Source: Mimachlamys varia
Taxonomy: Eukaryota > Mollusca > Bivalvia > Pectinida > Pectinidae
Direction of reading: 5' to 3'
Length of the DNA stretch: 64,000 bases
NCBI GenBank assembly: GCA_947623455.1
Contig: OX392541.1
Location: 4,974,701-5,038,700, forward strand
In this document: positions 1-12,480 of the stretch, piece after piece
How positions within the stretch are numbered: the first letter of the stretch is position 1
How the letters are laid out: each line of letters opens with the position of its first letter
Position numbers and translations under genes: made by a program
Notes under the pieces: generated by a model
Database searches by the model: none
Told to the model about the DNA's origin: nothing
What the model saw: only the letters and a program-made list of their open reading frames with translations

Positions 1-1059
1 ATTAGTCATTACTATAAATAGGTTATTAGTCATTACTACAAATAGGTCATTAGTTCTTACTACAAATAGGTCATTAGTTCTTACTACAAATAGGTCATTA
101 GTTCTTACTACAAATAGGTCATTAGTCCTTACTACAAATAGGTCATTAGTTCTTACTACAAATAGGTCATTAGTTCTTACTACAAATAGGTCATTAGTCC
201 TTACTACAAATATGTCATTAGTCCTTATTACAAATAGGTCATTAGTCCTTACTACAAATAGGTCATTAGTTCTTACTACAAATAGGTCATTAGTTCTTAC
301 TATAAATAGGTCATTAGTCCTTACTACAAATAGGTCATTAGTCCTTACTACAAATAGGTCATTAGTTCTTACTACAAATAGGTCATTAGTTCTTACTACA
401 AATAGGTCATTAGTCCTTACTACAAATAAGTCATTAGTCATTACTATAAATAGGTCATTAGTTCTTACCACAAATAGGTCATAAGTCCTACTACAAATAG
501 GTCATAAGTCTTACTATAAATAGGTCTTTCGTTCTACTACAAAGAGGTCATTAGTTCTTACTACAAAGAGGTCATTAGTTCTTACTACAAATATGTCATT
601 AGTCCTAACTTCAAATAGGTCATTAGTTCTTACTACAAATATGTCATTAGTCATTACTACAAATATGTCATTAGTCCTAACTTCAAATAGGTCATTAGTT
701 CTTACTACAAATATGTCATTAGTCCTTACTACAAATAGGTCATTAGTCCTTACCACAAATAGGTCATTAGTCATTACTACAAATATGTCATTAGTCCTAA
801 CTTCAAATAGGTCATTAGTTCTTACTACAAATATGTCATTAGTCCTTACTACAAATAGGTTATTAGTCATTACTACAAATAGGTCATTAGTCATTACTAT
901 AAATAGGTCATTAGTCTTTACTACAAATAGGTCATTAGTCCTTACTATAAATAGGTTATTAGTCATTACTACACATAGGTCATTGCATGGTCCTTACAAC
1001 AAATAGGTCATTAGTCCTTACTATAAATAGGTCATTAGTCCTTACTACAAATAGGTCAT
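1..1059. repeat. 24-bp tandem satellite array, left copy
   Basis: About 44 units of 24 bp share the core AAATAGGTCATTAGT, followed by variants of CCTTACTAC, TCTTACTAC or CATTACTAT. The array is already under way at base 1, so it extends beyond the window. Because 24 is a multiple of 3 and the unit lacks stops in several frames, open frames appear on both strands (for example 212-484 plus, 593-1006 plus, 514-966 minus). They read as pure eight-residue repeats and I regard them as artefacts. A degenerate patch at 481-580 with shortened units recurs at 26404-26500 in the second array, which shows common descent of the two arrays. Confidence 0.97.
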
Positions 1060-1170
1060 TTGTCCGAAATGCATTATGATGCAAACAATGTTTACCAAGC
1101 TTTTTTATCGTCAAATTGAAGTTTTTTTTTATATAAAAGCATTTGTTGGATATTTAATCAGACTGGATAG

Positions 1171-3126
1171 CTAGCTGGGTGCTGGATTCCGACAATAACA
1201 ATATGGCTTTACCTCGCTCTCTTGAACACAGTGAGATTGGTTGCCGTACCTATTTCTCCGACTTATATGGTCCCACACAACAATTCTTCCATCACTATGT
1301 TCGGTAAGTGAACTTTCGAACTTGGCCAGACCCGGAATGGTACTTATCATCATACGGTATTGTTTGCTAGCTATATGGGTTGATTTACTATGCCAAAGAC
1401 TATACCAAGTAAACTGTTTCGATTCTTCAAATGGGATGAAATTGGATTCAATCTTTTGAGCATTTTCTACGTTGTGTAATGATAATAGCTTACATTGTGG
1501 ATATTCTGGATTAAATTTTGAATTAATTTGTTCGACAATTTTCTCGCCAAACTTGATGAGCTTATGACGAGGAACGTTGGCAGGGGTATATTTATGGCAC
1601 GGGCAGTATTCCTGTCGGATTCCTGCGTCCTCACATGTTCGGGCAGCGGGGATTTCCCCAAACAAACTCCTGCCGACTTGTTCAGATTTGGTTGCACTAG
1701 ACATTGAAAACGTTCCTCTGAGAATGTCCACCATTGTAAAGTATGTATCAAAGTGTGACGTCAGCATCTGCGAATTGTGACGCAAGGTTTTCTCTACATC
1801 AGGATACTTAGTTTTCAAATATGGCGGCAGAGCAACAACAAAAATAGGCATCCTCTCCTCCACCCGTCCAATGACAGTATTCCGAATTTCGTTAAGATTG
1901 GAGCCATGGTCACCAAGAAAAATCAGTATGGTGTTATTCAAATGTCCATTGTTATTTGACCATTCAAAGAAATCCCTAAACTGATCGTCTGCCAACCCGA
2001 GATAGTTAAGGTCATCGTGGGCCAATGCGGCTACCCATGTTAGAGAAAACTTTCGCTTATTTTTGTACGAAGATAAGAATGATTTTAAGTAGTTTATATG
2101 GATTTCATGTCTTGCTTTATTCCCATGACAAAACCTAAACGGTGTCAACTTCAAAATCTTGTTGTAAAACTTGGACGAATACTGATATTTTGGAGACCTA
2201 ATAAAGGTGTCTGTGTTATCCATCGCCAACGCACAAGGCATGAAATAATGATCGGTTGGCGGAATATTAAACCCGTTAGATACCGTACCGAAAACAGGCG
2301 ATATCGGCTGTTCTTCAGCGTACATGGTTACATAGCCCTTGTCAGAGAAATTCCTCCAAATGAATGGTATCAGATCATCTAGGTATTTACCATGAAACAA
2401 CGCCTCAGGTTTTTCTTTCTGGCCGGAAAGTAATGACACCAGATTTGGAAAGGTGTTTTCAGCTACTTTTGTGTAACCCTGGAAAAGATGAGCACCTAAC
2501 GAACGGTCGAGATATTTCAGGGTCTTTGGTAGCAATCTCTTGGCTGTAAGCTGGGATACAGAATCGATGCCGAAGATCATAACACTGGGACTATCCGGGG
2601 TCTCCTCCTTGATTGTTTTGGACTTGAGCACGCGTTCACTGTCAGTGTGGAACATGAGTTGTTGGTATACTAGCGATGATTTCTCGTCCCTACATGATAT
2701 CTTGGAGCAGTCACTGGGCACTATAGATTGTTTGTCAGGGGACGTAAATACTATAGTCTCCTCGTTTACCCTCTGTATAATCTCACGTGTACATGCCAGG
2801 TGGCGCCAGCCGGCCTCCCTGACAGCGGTGATGTTGGTCTGTATCTGTAACTGGGAGTCGAGTGACACCATATCTGGAAATCTATCACATGGCATTTTAA
2901 TCTCGTAGAAATATTGTATAATGCTGCTGTCGAACGGATCATGTTTAGGCAAGACACACACAGATGATGCTCCCATGCTTGAGTTATTGAGAATGAAACG
3001 ATCGTGCGGAATATCTTTAAAAAAATCTCTCCCTTTAATTATCATGACAAGTAACAGAATTGTTAAAATAGAAACCCGAAGGATTTGGAGTGACCTTCTT
3101 TTGCACATCCTGATAGAGTACGCCAT
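1171..3126 (-). CDS. DUF229 family type II membrane protein, copy A (alkaline-phosphatase-like fold)
   Basis: An intronless frame on the minus strand. I place the start at 3126 (MAYSIRM) because copy B begins at the matching point (MASNIRM); an in-frame ATG at 3144 would add six residues. Numbering from 3144, residues 21-37 are a hydrophobic anchor after a basic stretch, as in a type II protein. The fold's motifs follow in order: FGIDSVS (191-197, first metal Asp), TFPN (231-234, Thr in the nucleophile position of NPP-type enzymes), AHDD (375-378) and GDHGSN (411-416). Cysteine-rich segments follow near the C-terminus. The family is widespread in invertebrates; I know of no settled substrate. 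The stop is TAG at 1171-1173. It is almost identical to the gene at 27242-29188 except for residues 258-345 and the N-terminus. Confidence is high for the family and low for any specific reaction. Confidence 0.9.
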   Translation of the reverse strand: MAYSIRMCKRRSLQILRVSILTILLLVMIIKGRDFFKDIPHDRFILNNSSMGASSVCVLPKHDPFDSSIIQYFYEIKMPCDRFPDMVSLDSQLQIQTNITAVREAGWRHLACTREIIQRVNEETIVFTSPDKQSIVPSDCSKISCRDEKSSLVYQQLMFHTDSERVLKSKTIKEETPDSPSVMIFGIDSVSQLTAKRLLPKTLKYLDRSLGAHLFQGYTKVAENTFPNLVSLLSGQKEKPEALFHGKYLDDLIPFIWRNFSDKGYVTMYAEEQPISPVFGTVSNGFNIPPTDHYFMPCALAMDNTDTFIRSPKYQYSSKFYNKILKLTPFRFCHGNKARHEIHINYLKSFLSSYKNKRKFSLTWVAALAHDDLNYLGLADDQFRDFFEWSNNNGHLNNTILIFLGDHGSNLNEIRNTVIGRVEERMPIFVVALPPYLKTKYPDVEKTLRHNSQMLTSHFDTYFTMVDILRGTFSMSSATKSEQVGRSLFGEIPAARTCEDAGIRQEYCPCHKYTPANVPRHKLIKFGEKIVEQINSKFNPEYPQCKLLSLHNVENAQKIESNFIPFEESKQFTWYSLWHSKSTHIASKQYRMMISTIPGLAKFESSLTEHSDGRIVVWDHISRRNRYGNQSHCVQESEVKPYCYCRNPAPS

Positions 3127-4800
3127 AAAAACAGTAAACATCACGTCTTATCTCGCAAATGGCATACGAGTTCGTGTTCTATTTTCTCTGGCTAAGTGTT
3201 TTTGGAGTACAAAAGTGGGTTCAGATGTAGTCGTGAAGTGTACAGTTTTCTAAGATGTGTGGTCACTAACTATTGCCGTTGTACGCTTGGTCCACGTCCT
3301 GTTGGTCGAGTGTGCAACACTCGTCTTGTAAGCCTCATCCAGATCATCATTCAGAAGTACCTTGCCTGTGAATTAACATAAACACTTAATTATGTATTTT
3401 AAACAGATTGTTTGACAATATCTTCCCAACGAACTTGATTAGGACTTCGCATCCCACATAGTACATACGTTAATTCTTTATAATAGTAAAGGATCTGCTC
3501 TTGTGAGGCGTCAATCGCGCTCAGTATGTTTGTAATATCTAACAATGTATTATCAATTCTGATAGCAAACGTGCATTTGAACAGTGTGGCAAAACGTTTA
3601 ATGTCTGTTGTTTGAAGAACATTGTTTTGGAAGAATTAAAAAAATGACCTTGATGGCAGCCATTTTGAAAATCAGTATTACTGTGTATTTCTTACACTTT
3701 ACGAACGGCCAAAATATCCTGTTTTTATGCTTGATTGATCATTTAAAATTGTTAGTGTGTCGCCATTGTTCATTATAGCAAATTCATTTTTCTGTACAAC
3801 TTCTTTATGTTCATAATAAGCAATTATATAAAAAAAAAGATATTATTTGATATATTTGTTAATTTTTAAAGATATTTAGTGTGACTGAAGAAATTTCAAA
3901 ACATTTTACAATTTTATTCAACAGAAAACCTTGTTCAGTATAATCTAAACATTCTATCAAATGGGTGCAAAATATGTAGCGCATGCGCAGGTACCTCGTA
4001 GATGTAAATAAAAATGACTTCGATACCTGCAAACTGCAACCCGTCTAATGATATGTCTCTGGATAAAGTAAGTATATAACATTTCATGTACATGACGAAT
4101 TCCTGAATTTTTAGCACTTTCTTCACAACCCCTCCATAGCTAATATCATACATAGCATCGTAGTGGTGCACGTGCTCAGAGCATGAAATTCCCCTTCAGC
4201 GGCCCCCCTTCGTGTGTAAGCAATAATCTTGCTTTCGGTTGATATTAAATATAACAACACCCTATCTCGTGGGTTCGTACGTATTTCGTTAATTCAACAT
4301 ACTTATAAATAAGTACGTGTGAAATCAACCTCCCCGTATCATCAGTTCCATTTGTTTACAACGCACTGTACATGTGATAGCACCAGGGGCCCGGTTATTT
4401 CGTGGTATAGTTGATGTCCCTATATTTGGCGCGGTCTTTCCTAATAACTAAACTTACCACACTGGACATTGTATCTAATTATCAGGTACGTCCTTTTTTT
4501 TGTCTGAACGTTAGTGTTTTTTGTTAGGACTTAATAAATTGTTGGTTAACTAAATTGCCCCTTGAATGTATATTCAATTTATCGCAAATTGAAATCGAGA
4601 AAATTCTATGCCCCCACCCCCTTCAAAGAAGAGGAAGTTTTTTGGACGCTGGACGCGGGTGGGATTGTCGGTCGGTAGAACACATGCTGTCAATATCTGA
4701 AGAACCGTTTACTGGATTGTTACGGTACAGTGTCCATGTATTTCACGTTGTTAATGGTACATGTACTATATGACCTTTATTGATTTCCATGTCAAAAGGT
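3127..4800. other. Stretch with no recognisable gene
   Basis: AT-rich DNA upstream of DUF229 copy A. Similarity to the upstream side of copy B ends near 3065, so this promoter side is unique to copy A. Short frames at 3935-4171 (minus) and 4555-4773 (plus) resemble nothing I know. I see no TATA box or other element I could defend. Confidence 0.5.
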
Positions 4801-6330
4801 CAAAAGTGAAGATGTGCAATACCTTTACAATAGGTGTGCATCCAATATCTGGAGAACCATATCCAAAAAACGAGTTTCTCATTTCGTCCAAGTACCTCAA
4901 GGATGTATTCTTTTGAAAGGTCAACTTTTTTCTGCATTAAACTTTTTTCTCGTATACATTTTTGGAGAAGGGAGTTCATGGCATTACCCCAACCCTTATT
5001 TTTTAATTACAAAAGAAAAATCCTACTTATTTTGGCAGATTTAACGCTTAATCAAACAAGAGGCCCAGTGGGCCTGTATCGCTCACCTGGATACATTGGT
5101 ATCTAGGTAATCATGGTAAAATATTTTCCAAAAAGATCCCATGGACAGGGAACAGACCAGAAGACAAATCATTGAGGCATATCTGTATAAATTAAAGTTT
5201 GGTTAATGGGTAAGTTTCTCAACTATTTTGAATTTTAACTAAGAAACTAGGTCTCTAAGGACTGTGACCCAATCAAAGCTAATATCATGATAGCATTTGT
5301 CTCTTTATGCCCAGCAATTGTATGGTATTTGGCTAGGAAGTCTACAAGGGCATGGTAGATCCTGGCATCAAATCTATATCAGGATTGTGATCGTCTCTTA
5401 ATGCCCAGCAACTGTATATGTACCTTTGGGGTGGGGATCTCAACCGTTTAAAAATTATGATTCAGAAATTGATTCTGCAAGGGCAGGACTCACCCCGGGG
5501 CCAATCATAATATTATGATTGTGTTAGTCTCTTTATGCCAAGCAATGGTATATATTGTAATGATATAGGGTGGGGATCACAACCAAAACCAAGATAAACA
5601 CGTAGCGATTTAAAAGTTTGTTCCTGTATTTCCCCTATTGGGCCTCGCCCCGCCTTCCCCTGGAGGTTCAGAGTCATCATTTATACAAAATCTGTTTCCC
5701 CTCCCCTAAAGGATGTTTCTGACAAAATTTGGTTCAAATCTATTCAGTACTTTATGACTAGTAGGTATTTAAAATATTATTCCTCTATTTCCCTATCTGG
5801 CCGTGTCCCTTCGACCAAAGGAGGGTCATCAGAAGCACTAATTATACAAAATATGTTCCCCTTCCTCCAAAGGATGTTTCTGACCAAATCTGGTTCAAAT
5901 CTATTCAGTTCTTTATGACAAGTTGGGATTTTTCATCTATTTCCCCTATTGGGCCCGCCCCTCCGGCCCCAGGGAGTTGAGACCTACCGTTTATACAAAA
6001 TAGAATCCCCATTACTCAAGATTCCTTCAGACCAAATTTTGGCAATATCCTGTCATTCTTAGGTCATACTATATTTTCCCTATTTGGGCCCGCCCCCAGG
6101 CCCTATGTTCAGCACTAGTAGGGATTTATAGAAAAAGTTGACAGACGGACGACGGACGCCTCACCATGGCATAAGATTCTCGGCCCTTCGGGTCAGGTGA
6201 GCTAAAAATGTTCTGCAATTATTTTTTATAATATTTTGCGGATGAAAAGAAAGTAGATTTCTCTTTCCAAAACCGTCATAAAATATGGGTGTTAATTTTT
6301 GTCCCTTTACTATTTGTGTTACAATTTCGA
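4800..6330. repeat. Interspersed repeat 'R', copy 1, split by a TIR element
   Basis: The segments 4830-5057 and 6206-6330 match successive parts of 55150-55790. Shared landmarks are 'catttttgga' followed by 'gagttcatggcat' (near 4960 and 55266), 'gcagattta' (near 5036 and 55614), 'gttctgcaatta' (near 6209 and 55638) and 'aaaccgtcataaaa' (near 6270 and 55700). In the 55-kb copy these landmarks are continuous. Here they are separated by the 1.15-kb element at 5058-6207. No protein is evident. Confidence 0.7.
5058..6207. mobile_element. Non-autonomous element with terminal inverted repeats, nested in repeat R
   Basis: The left end carries a GGCCCAGTGGGCC palindrome (5062-5074) and then GCTCACCTGG (5081-5090). 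The right end carries GGCCCTTCGGGTC (6182-6194) and then CAGGTGAGC (6194-6202). The ends are therefore inverted to each other, each pairing a GGCC hairpin with GCTCACCTG. Between them lie three or four diverged internal repeats built around 'tttcccctatt(g)ggcc' and 'gaccaaat(c)tggttcaaatc'. No transposase frame is present. From memory, elements with these ends are abundant in bivalve genomes. No convincing target-site duplication was seen. Confidence 0.7.
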
Positions 6331-6809
6331 GCTGTAACTTTCCTGTTCGTTTCCAAGCCAACCGTAACACACAAGATGTGGCTTTTGAAAGTTATTATTT
6401 GGGTTGCATATTTCAGCAATCTCCAAGTACAGGGATTCGGGTTCCAGCCGAGCACTTCTCCATACAGAACTTAAGTCAGGATGTAAAGTTAATTTGAATT
6501 TATTAATATTGAAAGTCACACAATAACAGTGGACTACTTCATCAGATACTGGATACAGAGACTAGAGTTAATAAACATCCACTGAGGTTTTACAATAGCT
6601 ACTGTAGTAGAATATTGGAAAGTGATCTAGAACCTAACTAATTACTTAATACACAAATTTCTGGATAATATATATCTTGTCAGGAAACAAATATTTAAAA
6701 CTATATTTCTAGTTAATACTAAACTACTAATTTACTGTTCATAACTTGGCTTGTCCATATACGGAGACGGTTCTCCGTTCCCTCTACTGGACATTCATAT
6801 CCCAAGATT

Positions 6810-8505
6810 ATGACAACTTTATAACACCTTTAGATAAAAAGATGATTAAACTGTGATATAAGAAGTGACTTAGTAATTTGTATTTTCCCTAAAGGTGTTA
6901 AAATTCTTCTGTTCCATATGTTAATTAATGACTTCATTTTCACAAGTTTCTTATCATAATTAATTTTTGGGATTTCATATAGATCTACACTCAACTTAAT
7001 ACCTAAGACATTACATTTTGTATTTCCCCATTGTAAATTCCATTCTGGAAAGTATGTGTCTGTACTATATTGTTTTCTTCAAATCCAAACGACTTGTGTA
7101 TTACCTTTATTTACTTTTAAACCAGAAATATTTGCAAATGTATTAAGTTCATTAAATGTTTCTTTCAAAGATTTTCTTGCACCGTCTAAAACTACAGATG
7201 TGTCATCGGCATACTGCGATAGCAAAATGGGAGTATTTTCTATATTAATACCTTTAATATTCAAAGGCTTTTTCGAAATATATTATTAAAAGCATACCTG
7301 GAATTTCCTTTTCTTCTGCATACCCTATGATGTCATAAATTAGCCTTGTGTTTTCCCCAATGTACCTACAATGTAAAATTTCTATTTGTAAATTGAAGAA
7401 ATATTTTGTTACTTTTTCTCCCTGTTCTATCCATCTAGCTTTTGAACGAATAACACTCCCCTTCATTTTCTGTTGCCTTTTATTTTCTAATTCTTTTTTT
7501 TCTGGTCTCTCATCTCTTTGAAATCTATATTTTTGAGGCTTCTAGTGACTTTATTGCTTCTATGAGAATAATTTCTTGCTTGTTTTGCTACTTCTTTTTG
7601 AATGAAGAATATGATATAGTTTTACCTCTTATTTCTAATAAAAGTGTCTGTAGAAATAGTTGGTCATCTATTTGAAGTTGTAGGTTACCGTCAGAAATAA
7701 TTTTCGAAAATTCAGTTTGATAAACAGGAACAGCACACCGCGATTATATTTCGAAAATAAGGTTATTTATAGTTTCAAGATATTCTATCTCATGTAGTAA
7801 TGAATTATTAAGTTTCTAGATACCTTTTTCTTTTTTGAAATCATAAAACTTAATCGATATATTGGGTGAAGAATGATCTGATCTATAACTAGATCTATAC
7901 TTGAATTTTGTATAAAACTAACCATGCTATCTGATATTAAAAAAAACGAGCTTGTTTTGTAGGGTTGGTTCTTCTCCAGGTGTATCTTCTACTTTCAGGG
8001 TGCTGTTCTCTATATATATCTACCATATCTAATTCTTCAATTAATTCTGTAACCTTATCTCTCGCCTTAGGACTGTTAATCTGTTTATAATTCTGAGCAT
8101 ACATTATGTCAGGGTTTAATACTAAATTATAATCACCACATACTATATAATTTTCATTACTAAATTCAGTAACAGCTTCCTCTATCTGATCAAAAAACTG
8201 TGGTCTATCTGAATTTGGGCCATATACTGTAAGTAAGTTTCTGTTCCCCTATAATTAAGTTTTCATTTATCACCTTAATCAAAATTATTATTTATCAATA
8301 AAGCAACACCCCTTGAGTTCGATCTAAACGAACTAACAGCAAGTATATCCCCACTCAGACCTAACACATCTTCCCATTTCTATAGTAAAATAAGTATCTT
8401 GAATGCAATAAATATTAAAATTCTTATTTCGTAGATATGAGAATACATCATGACGTTTACCTTTATCAGAAAGACCCTGGCAGTTTGCTGTTAAAATTTT
8501 AATTT
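6810..8505 (-). pseudogene. Decayed L1/Tx1-like LINE (endonuclease plus reverse transcriptase)
   Basis: Read on the minus strand, the fragments appear in the order of a LINE ORF2. The endonuclease start (ILTANCQGLSDKGKR, near 8340-8505) is followed by an endonuclease segment with GDYN and ARDKVTELIEELDMVDIYRE (about 7960-8160). After a gap comes the RT entry (KARWIEQGEKVTKYF, near 7390-7450), which jumps directly to RYIGENTRLIYDI and FEKAF (7260-7380). The RT core follows with LLSQYADDTSVVLDG (7170-7225), then RT thumb-like sequence with NIWNRRILTPLGKIQITKS (6850-6930). Frameshifts, stops and an internal deletion before RYIGENTR show it is dead. The clade is inferred from motif style only. 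Confidence 0.82.
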
Positions 8506-8599
8506 CCTCCATGCAAGAAAGCAAGAAGAATTTTTTTCTTGCATGCTGAAGCAAGAGAATGTATTGGTATATAGACAAATTACAAACTCTCAAATGATT

Positions 8600-10455
8600 T
8601 GTGTTTTATTGCACAGCTAGTACTACAGTTTGTATTTGTTTCATTATTTCTTAAATATTCCATTTTCAATACTATGTACCCATAATTCCGTCAAAAAGAA
8701 ACACAAATGATCAAACACAATATATTTGCAGTTAATATTACTTCGTTATATAAAAATTTTACTGATTCACAATCAAGTTTTTTCGTTGCAAATTAAACAT
8801 GCTTTTTGTGATTATTAATGTGTAAAAGGTATCTGCAAAACATAGTGATAATATATTTTGTATATAGACACTGTATGTACACATGTATGCGCTGATCACA
8901 ACAGTAAACACTTACATCGATTAGTGATGTAATCCGATCCAGCGTGCTGCTTGGTCCACACCTGGACGTAATTGACTGCGCGCGGCTTGACCTTTGCCTC
9001 ACAGGAGTGTACATATGTGTCCCTCTCCGTGTCGATCCAGTAGGGGTGTTATTGTTCACATTTGTAACACGTGCCAATTCTGATTCGATATTTTTTTTGT
9101 TGGTTGAAGAATTCCCTTTTGAGAGGGATGAAGGACTGATTCGCCCCTTTATTCACCTTAAAATATAATTGTCGGTGTATTGGCGCTTCGTCATTGTTTG
9201 ACAGGTGTATATACTGTCAAACGAATCAGAGCAATCACAGCAAAGTATATCATTCAGTCTCAGATGGAAATGATAAGTCGTCCGACATTCCTGATTGGTG
9301 TTCAAAGATCTTGTATGATATCGACGTGCTGATTGGTGTTCTCCTCTGTATGTCCGAAACAATGTTACACACATGTAACCGGCGGAAGTATGAGAGAACC
9401 GTCAAAACTGTGCATTATTATTTTTACAAGATCATATTCTGTTGATCAATAATTGAAAAAGATTGTGTTGAGACATCTTGTAATATAATATTTAAAAAGT
9501 TATACCATATGTATTCAAAAAAATAAATAATACTTTTAAATTGATATTGTGGTTGCTGAGGTCATTAATGACGTGAGTCATCGGGATAGTGTAGGAGCAG
9601 GGGGTATACAGTTGCAATTACCACGGGAAGAAACTGTGGTATTTTTACATTTTATTTCTGTTAATACGACAATTTTGACATAAGAGTAAAGAAGCGACAA
9701 AAAGGTTACTAGACATGCGTTTTAAGGTCAACACATTACATTCAGTAGCGCTACTAGCATTAATCTAATTAAGGCTTTCATGACTTAGTTTTTAAATCAA
9801 GTTTTAAAATGATTTTGCTGATATGTATGTTATGTATGTGTTTTTTTACAGGCTACTGCAGAGAACAGGAGGTGGAGACGTCAAAGAAGAAAACAGAAAA
9901 AATATTTGAGAAACGACAGAGAAAAACGGGTTAAATGAAGATATGCGTGAATGCCTATTGATAAATGAGACACAAAATTGTCCTTTTTACTTATATATTT
10001 AGTGAGAATAAATACAATGGTTCAAAAGATAATGTCGTTGGGTGTATCATTTGTAATAAAATATATCCTCAAGTGCACCTTGTGTACACTTTGAAAAGTA
10101 ATGTACTATCCATTGTTATGTATACTTTGCAAAATGATATTAAATATCCTTTTCTGAAGGACGTGTTTCGTCACTCCAAGAACATAATTATGTTGACATG
10201 TTTCGTCACCTGATGAAAATATGTCGCGCAAAGACGTGTTTAGTTATTTGGTGAAAATATGTTGATGTGTTCTATCTTGTGTGAAAATATGTTTGTAAAG
10301 CTAAGGATGTTTAGTTCCATGGGATTTAATCGACATTTACTGACGCTTAAATCTGAATTTACCAAAATATAAAACTTTCCGTAAACTCATTAAACCAGAA
10401 TTAAACTCGGATCTGAGGAATTTACTAAAATGAACTATTTCATTCTACGGGTATT
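8600..10455. other. Stretch with no recognisable gene
   Basis: Unique-looking AT-rich DNA. Small features only: an 11-bp hairpin just before it (8510-8520 with 8535-8545), a 9-bp hairpin GTTTGACAG/CTGTCAAAC at 9196-9204 and 9214-9222, and loosely repeated 'gtttcgtcac...gaaaatatgt' phrases at 10160-10290. The frames at 8944-9168 and 9194-9445 match no family I recognise. Confidence 0.45.
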
Positions 10456-10457
10456 TT

Positions 10458-11566
10458 CATGCAGTGTGTGGTTCCATGAAACATGTTTCCCGGACTGTGG
10501 GGTCACATGAAACATGTTTCCCGGACTGTGGGGCAACATGAGACATGCTGACCGGACTGTGGGGTCACATGAAACATGTTTCCCGGACTGTGGGGTCACA
10601 TGAAACATGTTTCCCGGACTGTGTTGTCACATGAAACATTTTTCCCGGACAATGGGGTCACATGAAACATTTTTCCCGGACAATGGGGTCACATGAAACA
10701 TGTTTCCCGGACTGTGGGGTCACATGAAACATGTTTCCCGGACTGTGGGGTCACATGAAACATGTTTCCCGGACTGTGTTGTCACATGAAACATTTTTCC
10801 CGGACAATGGGGTCACATGAAACATTTTTCCCGGACAATGGGGTCACATGAAACATGTTTCCCGGACTGTGGGGTCACATGAAACATGTTTCCCGGACTG
10901 TGTTGTCACATGAAACATTTTTCCCGGACAATGAGGTCACATGAAACATGTTTCCCGGACTGTGGGGTCACATGAAACATGTTTCCCGGACTGTGGGGTC
11001 ACATGAAACATGTTTCCCGGCCTGTGGGGTCACATGAAACATATTGCCCGGACTGTGGGGCAACATGAGACATGCTGACCGGACTGTGGGGTCACATGAA
11101 ACATGTTTCCCGGACTGTGGGGTCACATGAAACATGTTTCCCGGACTGTGTTGTCACATGAAACATTTTTCCCGGACAATGGGGTCACATGAAACATGTT
11201 TCCCGGACTGTGGGGTCACATGAAACATGTTTCCCGGACTGTGGGGTCACATGAAACATGTTTCCCGGACTGTGGGGTCACATGAAACATGTTTCCCGGA
11301 CTGTGTTGTCACATGAAACATTTTTCCCGGACAATGGGGTCACATGAAACATGTTTCCCGGACTGTGGGGTCACATGAAACATGTTTCCCGGACTGTGGG
11401 GTCACATGAAACATGTTTCCCGGACTGTGGGGTCACATGAAACATGCTGACCGGACTGTGGGGCTACCCGAGACATTGTTGCCCAGACTATGGGGGTCAC
11501 ATGAGACATGCTGCCCAGACTGTGGGTTCACATGAAACATACTTCCCGGTCTGGGGGGGGGGGGGG
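10458..11566. repeat. 31-bp minisatellite ending in a G14 run
   Basis: About 35 units with the core CATGAAACATGTTTCCCGG followed by either ACTGTGGGGTCA or ACAATGGGGTCA. Variant units (TTTTTCCCGGACAATG, GACATGCTGACCGG) recur in blocks, so several-unit segments have been duplicated. The right edge decays through diverged units into an uninterrupted G14 run at 11553-11566, and the array stops there. Confidence 0.95.
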
Positions 11567-12480
11567 TCAAAGGAGGAATTATCTGAGATTAGTTAGCACT
11601 CTTCAAAAGCTAATACGTGAACTGTGAAGTGAATGCCGAATGTATTCATTCAACCGGTGACAATAACTATGTTCAGGTATACTAATGCTATGAATGGGCT
11701 AACCTATCGTGTATCGAGCCGTACAATTAACAGATAACGGGTCTGGGGATCATGCCTGGCCATCTACCGATCTACAACAGAATTTATTATCTTGATTTAT
11801 TATGATAGGGTTCAAAGGTGACAAAGAGGTTAATTATGACTACATATGTAGGTTCATTTCAAATTCTAATACATTATGTTTATTTGTATTCCATTAAAAC
11901 ACATCACCATAGGTAAACATTTGATCAATTGACATTTTTAACACGCGTCAATCGGTGTTGTCACATGAAGAATAATAATAACATTGACAAACATTAAGAT
12001 ATTTGAATTAAGAAGAGAAAGTTAAGTGCTTCACATATTTGTTTAAAAAACAATTTAGTGAACCCACGTTTTAAAAAATCAGTTAGAATGAAAAAATACC
12101 TATTTCTAGACAAAAAATCCGTATTTAATTCATCTTGTTTTTCACTGTACAATTCTAACCTAAGAAAACCTGTATTCGAAAAATATAAAATAGATACTAG
12201 TTTTTCCGATATACAAAATCTACATATAATATTATCCACTAATGAACCGCAACGTGAATGCGATAACCGCCTCCTCATTAAAGTCTTTTGAACTGAGGAA
12301 GGTACAAATGTAGGCTTGCAAGGAGCTTAAGTTTGTTCAAATTATATAATTTATATATATGCATATATGTCTTTTATATGTATGTTTGAATGTTTGGTAT
12401 TGTCATTATTTGCAGTTCGTTCCATACAATGCTATTAGAATGTAAAGTGCAATAAAAATTCAATTGAATCGAAATATAAA
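11567..12480. other. No gene; possible 3' tail of a retroelement near 12050-12470
   Basis: 11567-11990 shows nothing recognisable. At 12058-12291 a frame ends with NEPQRECDNRLLIKVF and is followed by AT-rich sequence, an AATAAA at about 12451 and an ATTCAATTGAA-like run near 12456-12472. This resembles the C-terminus and tail of a non-LTR element, but the protein part is too short to assign. Confidence 0.3.

Noticed and set aside
10458..11566. Possible CRISPR-like array of direct repeats
   Set aside because: Units are contiguous with no unique spacers and lie in an animal genome. It is an ordinary minisatellite. The same applies to the other arrays.
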